A DNA stretch of 5,691 nucleotides from Bacteroidota bacterium (GTDB lineage Bacteria > Bacteroidota > Bacteroidia > Flavobacteriales > Flavobacteriaceae), in NCBI GenBank assembly GCA_024278565.1, contig JAJRSY010000106.1, positions 1 to 5,691 on the forward strand, read 5' to 3'. Position 1 is the first letter of the stretch; every line of letters begins with the position of its first letter. This document shows, one piece after another, positions 4,029 through 5,691 of this stretch. A program made the position numbers and the translations under genes. The notes beneath the pieces are model-generated. The model saw only the letters and a program-made list of their open reading frames with translations. It was not told the DNA's origin and did not search any database.

Positions 4029-5525
4029 ATGAAAAAATCACTACTATTACTTGTTGTTTTAGCCGTATACTCGATTTCGGCCCAAGAAGAATCACAGATC
4101 AAATCACAAGTACGCCATAGCATTGGTGAAATTCGTGAGTTCGTAAAAATTCCGAACGATGCTCTAGAGCATGCCGATATCAACAGAAACCTAACTTGGC
4201 TGACCAAGAAATTCAATGAACGGGGGTTCAATTCCTCGGTCTTGCCTACCGATGGCGAATCTCTGTTCTTCGCTTCGTTGCCTATGGAAGACAGCAAGCC
4301 CACTATTCTTTTCTATATGCATTTTGACGGGCAATCGGTGGATCCCTCAAAATGGGACCAATCAAACCCTTACGAAGTGATCTTAAAATCACCCGATGGC
4401 GATGGATGGAAAACCGAGGCTTTTGAAGATCTGAACGAAGACATCAACTATGATTGGCGTTTGTTCGGCCGTTCGACCTCTGATGACAAAGGGCCGATCG
4501 TCATGTTCCTGAATGCCATTGACCTATTAAAGAAAAACAACCTAACCCTTGCGTTCAACGTCAAGGTCATTTTGGACAGCGAGGAGGAAAAGGGAAGCAA
4601 ACCACTGCCCAAGGCGGTAAAGGAATACCGAGAATTGTTGGAAGCCGATTTTTTGGTCATTACCGATGGCCCTGTCCATAGTTCTGAAAAACCTACGATA
4701 GTTTATGGTTGCCGGGGCATCACTTCGTTGACCTTGACCGCCCACGGCCCCATCAGGCCACAACATAGCGGACATTACGGAAATTATGCCCCAAACCCCG
4801 GTTTTCTTCTGGCCGAAGCATTGGCCAGTATGAAAGATGCTGATGGCAAGGTGGTCATTGATGGCTATTATGACGGTATCGCCTTGGATGAAAAAACTAT
4901 GGAAATACTAAAAAGCGTACCCGATGATGCAACTAAGATCAATTCGTATTTGGGCATTAAAACTCCCGAAAAGGTAGGCTCATTTTACCAAGAATCACTA
5001 CAATACCCATCACTGAACATTCGAGGTCTTGGCTCTGGTTGGATAGGTGAAAAAAAACGCACCATAGTACCCGAAAGTGCCACTGCCGAATTGGATATTC
5101 GCTTGGTGCCCGAAACCGATGGCACTAGAATGAAAGCATTGGTGAAAAAACATATTCAGGATCAAGGATTTTACATTACCGACAAAACACCTACCAAAGA
5201 AGAACGGTCGACCCATGATAAGATCATGACCATCACCGAAGGTAGGGTGACCGACGCCTTTCGCACCGATTTTGGCAACCCTTATGGTGAGTTTTTGGTC
5301 AACACCTTAAAAAGTAATTTTGACGGTGAAGTGGTTCAAATACGGATCATGGGCGGTACAGTGCCCATTGCCACCTTTATAAATGAACTGAATATTCCCG
5401 CTTTTATCGTTCCCATGGTAAACCCCGATAACAATCAGCACAGCCCCAATGAAAATTTAAAGATCGGCCAGATCGCATACGGCATCAAGGTTTTTTATGC
5501 CCTATTGAGCACCGACATCAAGTAG
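4029..5525 (+). CDS. Exported M20-family zinc metallopeptidase (dipeptidase/carboxypeptidase-like)
   Basis: This 498-residue protein has a signal peptide (MKKSLLLLVVLAVYSISA, cleavage near residue 18) and no lipobox, so it is probably periplasmic or secreted. It carries the M20/M25/M40 di-metal site: His98 and Asp100 in MHFDGQS, bridging Asp152 in GRSTSDDKGP, catalytic Glu186 and ligand Glu187 in LDSEEEKGS, Asp213 in VITDGP, and the last ligand His471 in NNQHSPNE. YGCRG (226-230) and QHSGHYG with His246 mark the inserted dimerisation domain, as in carnosinase-type dipeptidases. Length is normal and no site is lost. The likely reaction is hydrolysis of short peptides or N-acyl amino acids; the exact substrate cannot be read from sequence. 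The ATG at 4029 lies 44 nt after the small membrane gene, so co-transcription is possible. A palindrome follows 15 nt after the stop and probably ends the transcript. Confidence 0.95.
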   Translation: MKKSLLLLVVLAVYSISAQEESQIKSQVRHSIGEIREFVKIPNDALEHADINRNLTWLTKKFNERGFNSSVLPTDGESLFFASLPMEDSKPTILFYMHFDGQSVDPSKWDQSNPYEVILKSPDGDGWKTEAFEDLNEDINYDWRLFGRSTSDDKGPIVMFLNAIDLLKKNNLTLAFNVKVILDSEEEKGSKPLPKAVKEYRELLEADFLVITDGPVHSSEKPTIVYGCRGITSLTLTAHGPIRPQHSGHYGNYAPNPGFLLAEALASMKDADGKVVIDGYYDGIALDEKTMEILKSVPDDATKINSYLGIKTPEKVGSFYQESLQYPSLNIRGLGSGWIGEKKRTIVPESATAELDIRLVPETDGTRMKALVKKHIQDQGFYITDKTPTKEERSTHDKIMTITEGRVTDAFRTDFGNPYGEFLVNTLKSNFDGEVVQIRIMGGTVPIATFINELNIPAFIVPMVNPDNNQHSPNENLKIGQIAYGIKVFYALLSTDIK

Positions 5526-5540
5526 ATCTACAGGCACTAG

Positions 5541-5591
5541 AGACCTACTAGGTTTTGAAAACCTAGCAGGTCTGGGTTTTGAAAACCTAGG
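5541..5591. terminator. Third palindrome with a partial tandem copy, probable bidirectional terminator
   Basis: Positions 5541-5573 form a 33-nt inverted repeat (AGACCTACTAGGTTTT, central G, AAAACCTAGCAGGTCT) with one A/C mismatch. A partial second unit, GGGTTTTGAAAACCTAG (5574-5590), follows. Compared with the palindrome at 1875-1907, base pairs 2/32 (A-T to G-C) and 14/20 (C-G to T-A) changed on both arms together. It lies between the peptidase gene and a probable gene on the opposite strand, a natural place for a two-way terminator. The function is inferred. Confidence 0.7.
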
Positions 5592-5605
5592 TCTTCATTC
5601 TTCGG

Positions 5606-5691
5606 TCAAAAAAACTTCCGGTACTGCATTACCCGAAAATCGACCGTATTGAATTTCGGGTTTTTGTTTTTCAGGGCTTTGTATGCATCCA
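5606..5691 (-). CDS. Probable 3' end of a reverse-strand gene, unidentified
   Basis: On the reverse strand one frame is open from the right edge to a TGA at 5608-5606, ending DAYKALKNKN, then PKFNTVDFRVMQYRKFF. Its codons look like those of neighbouring genes, with about half ending in G or C. A second reverse frame is also open to a TGA at 5597-5595 (ending AVPEVFLTEE) but has more A/T-ending codons, so I prefer the first. Either would make this gene convergent with the peptidase gene, with the palindrome between them. Only 27 residues are visible and no family can be named. Confidence 0.4.
   Translation of the reverse strand, partial: DAYKALKNKNPKFNTVDFRVMQYRKFF

Noticed and set aside
4025..5216. 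Reverse-strand open frames opposite the peptidase gene
   Set aside because: They are shadows of a complete M20 peptidase frame with all metal ligands present.
1875..5591. CRISPR-like array from the three similar palindromes
   Set aside because: The copies are 1.8 kb apart, separated by genes, with no regular spacers and no cas genes.

Overview
The window looks like chromosomal DNA from a marine-type member of the Flavobacteriaceae (Bacteroidota). The tryptophan synthase proteins read like flavobacterial ones. Two genes encode Sec-exported proteins of kinds common in this group. Genes lack strong Shine-Dalgarno sequences, and gene ends carry long A+T/G+C palindromes. Genus cannot be assigned from sequence alone.

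Layout. Positions 1-1870 are the end of a trp operon: trpB, cut by the left edge, then trpA 11 nt downstream. trpA is interrupted by a one-base frameshift at a run of seven A (1675-1681); its last 62 codons continue in the -1 frame to a stop at 1868-1870. A 33-nt palindrome follows (1875-1907). Positions 1909 to about 3644 form an A+T-rich stretch. It holds one intact gene for a small exported carboxypeptidase-regulatory-like protein (2394-3209), a remnant resembling the N-terminus of an AbiEi-type antitoxin (2107-2238), and hairpin-rich non-coding DNA (3210-3644). At 3645-3729 the last 14 codons of trpA, its stop codon and the palindrome appear a second time, almost identical. A small two-helix membrane protein gene (3730-3984), an exported M20-family metallopeptidase (4029-5525), a third palindrome (5541-5591) and the probable 3' tail of a reverse-strand gene (5606-5691) complete the window.

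Interpretation. TrpB and TrpA form the last enzyme of tryptophan synthesis. If the trpA frameshift is real and uncorrected, TrpA loses its phosphate-binding end and the alpha reaction should fail. Sequencing error, true mutation and slippage on the A run are all possible. The duplicated trpA 3' end is the most notable structure. It suggests that trpA, palindrome and small membrane gene were once contiguous, and that about 1.8 kb was inserted between them, leaving a gene-end direct repeat like those left by elements that integrate in a gene's 3' end. No integrase or transposase is present, so the mechanism is unknown. Three related palindromes lie after trpA, after the trpA remnant and after the peptidase gene; two show compensatory base-pair changes. 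No tRNA, rRNA or CRISPR array was recognised, and no complete novel defence system is evident.
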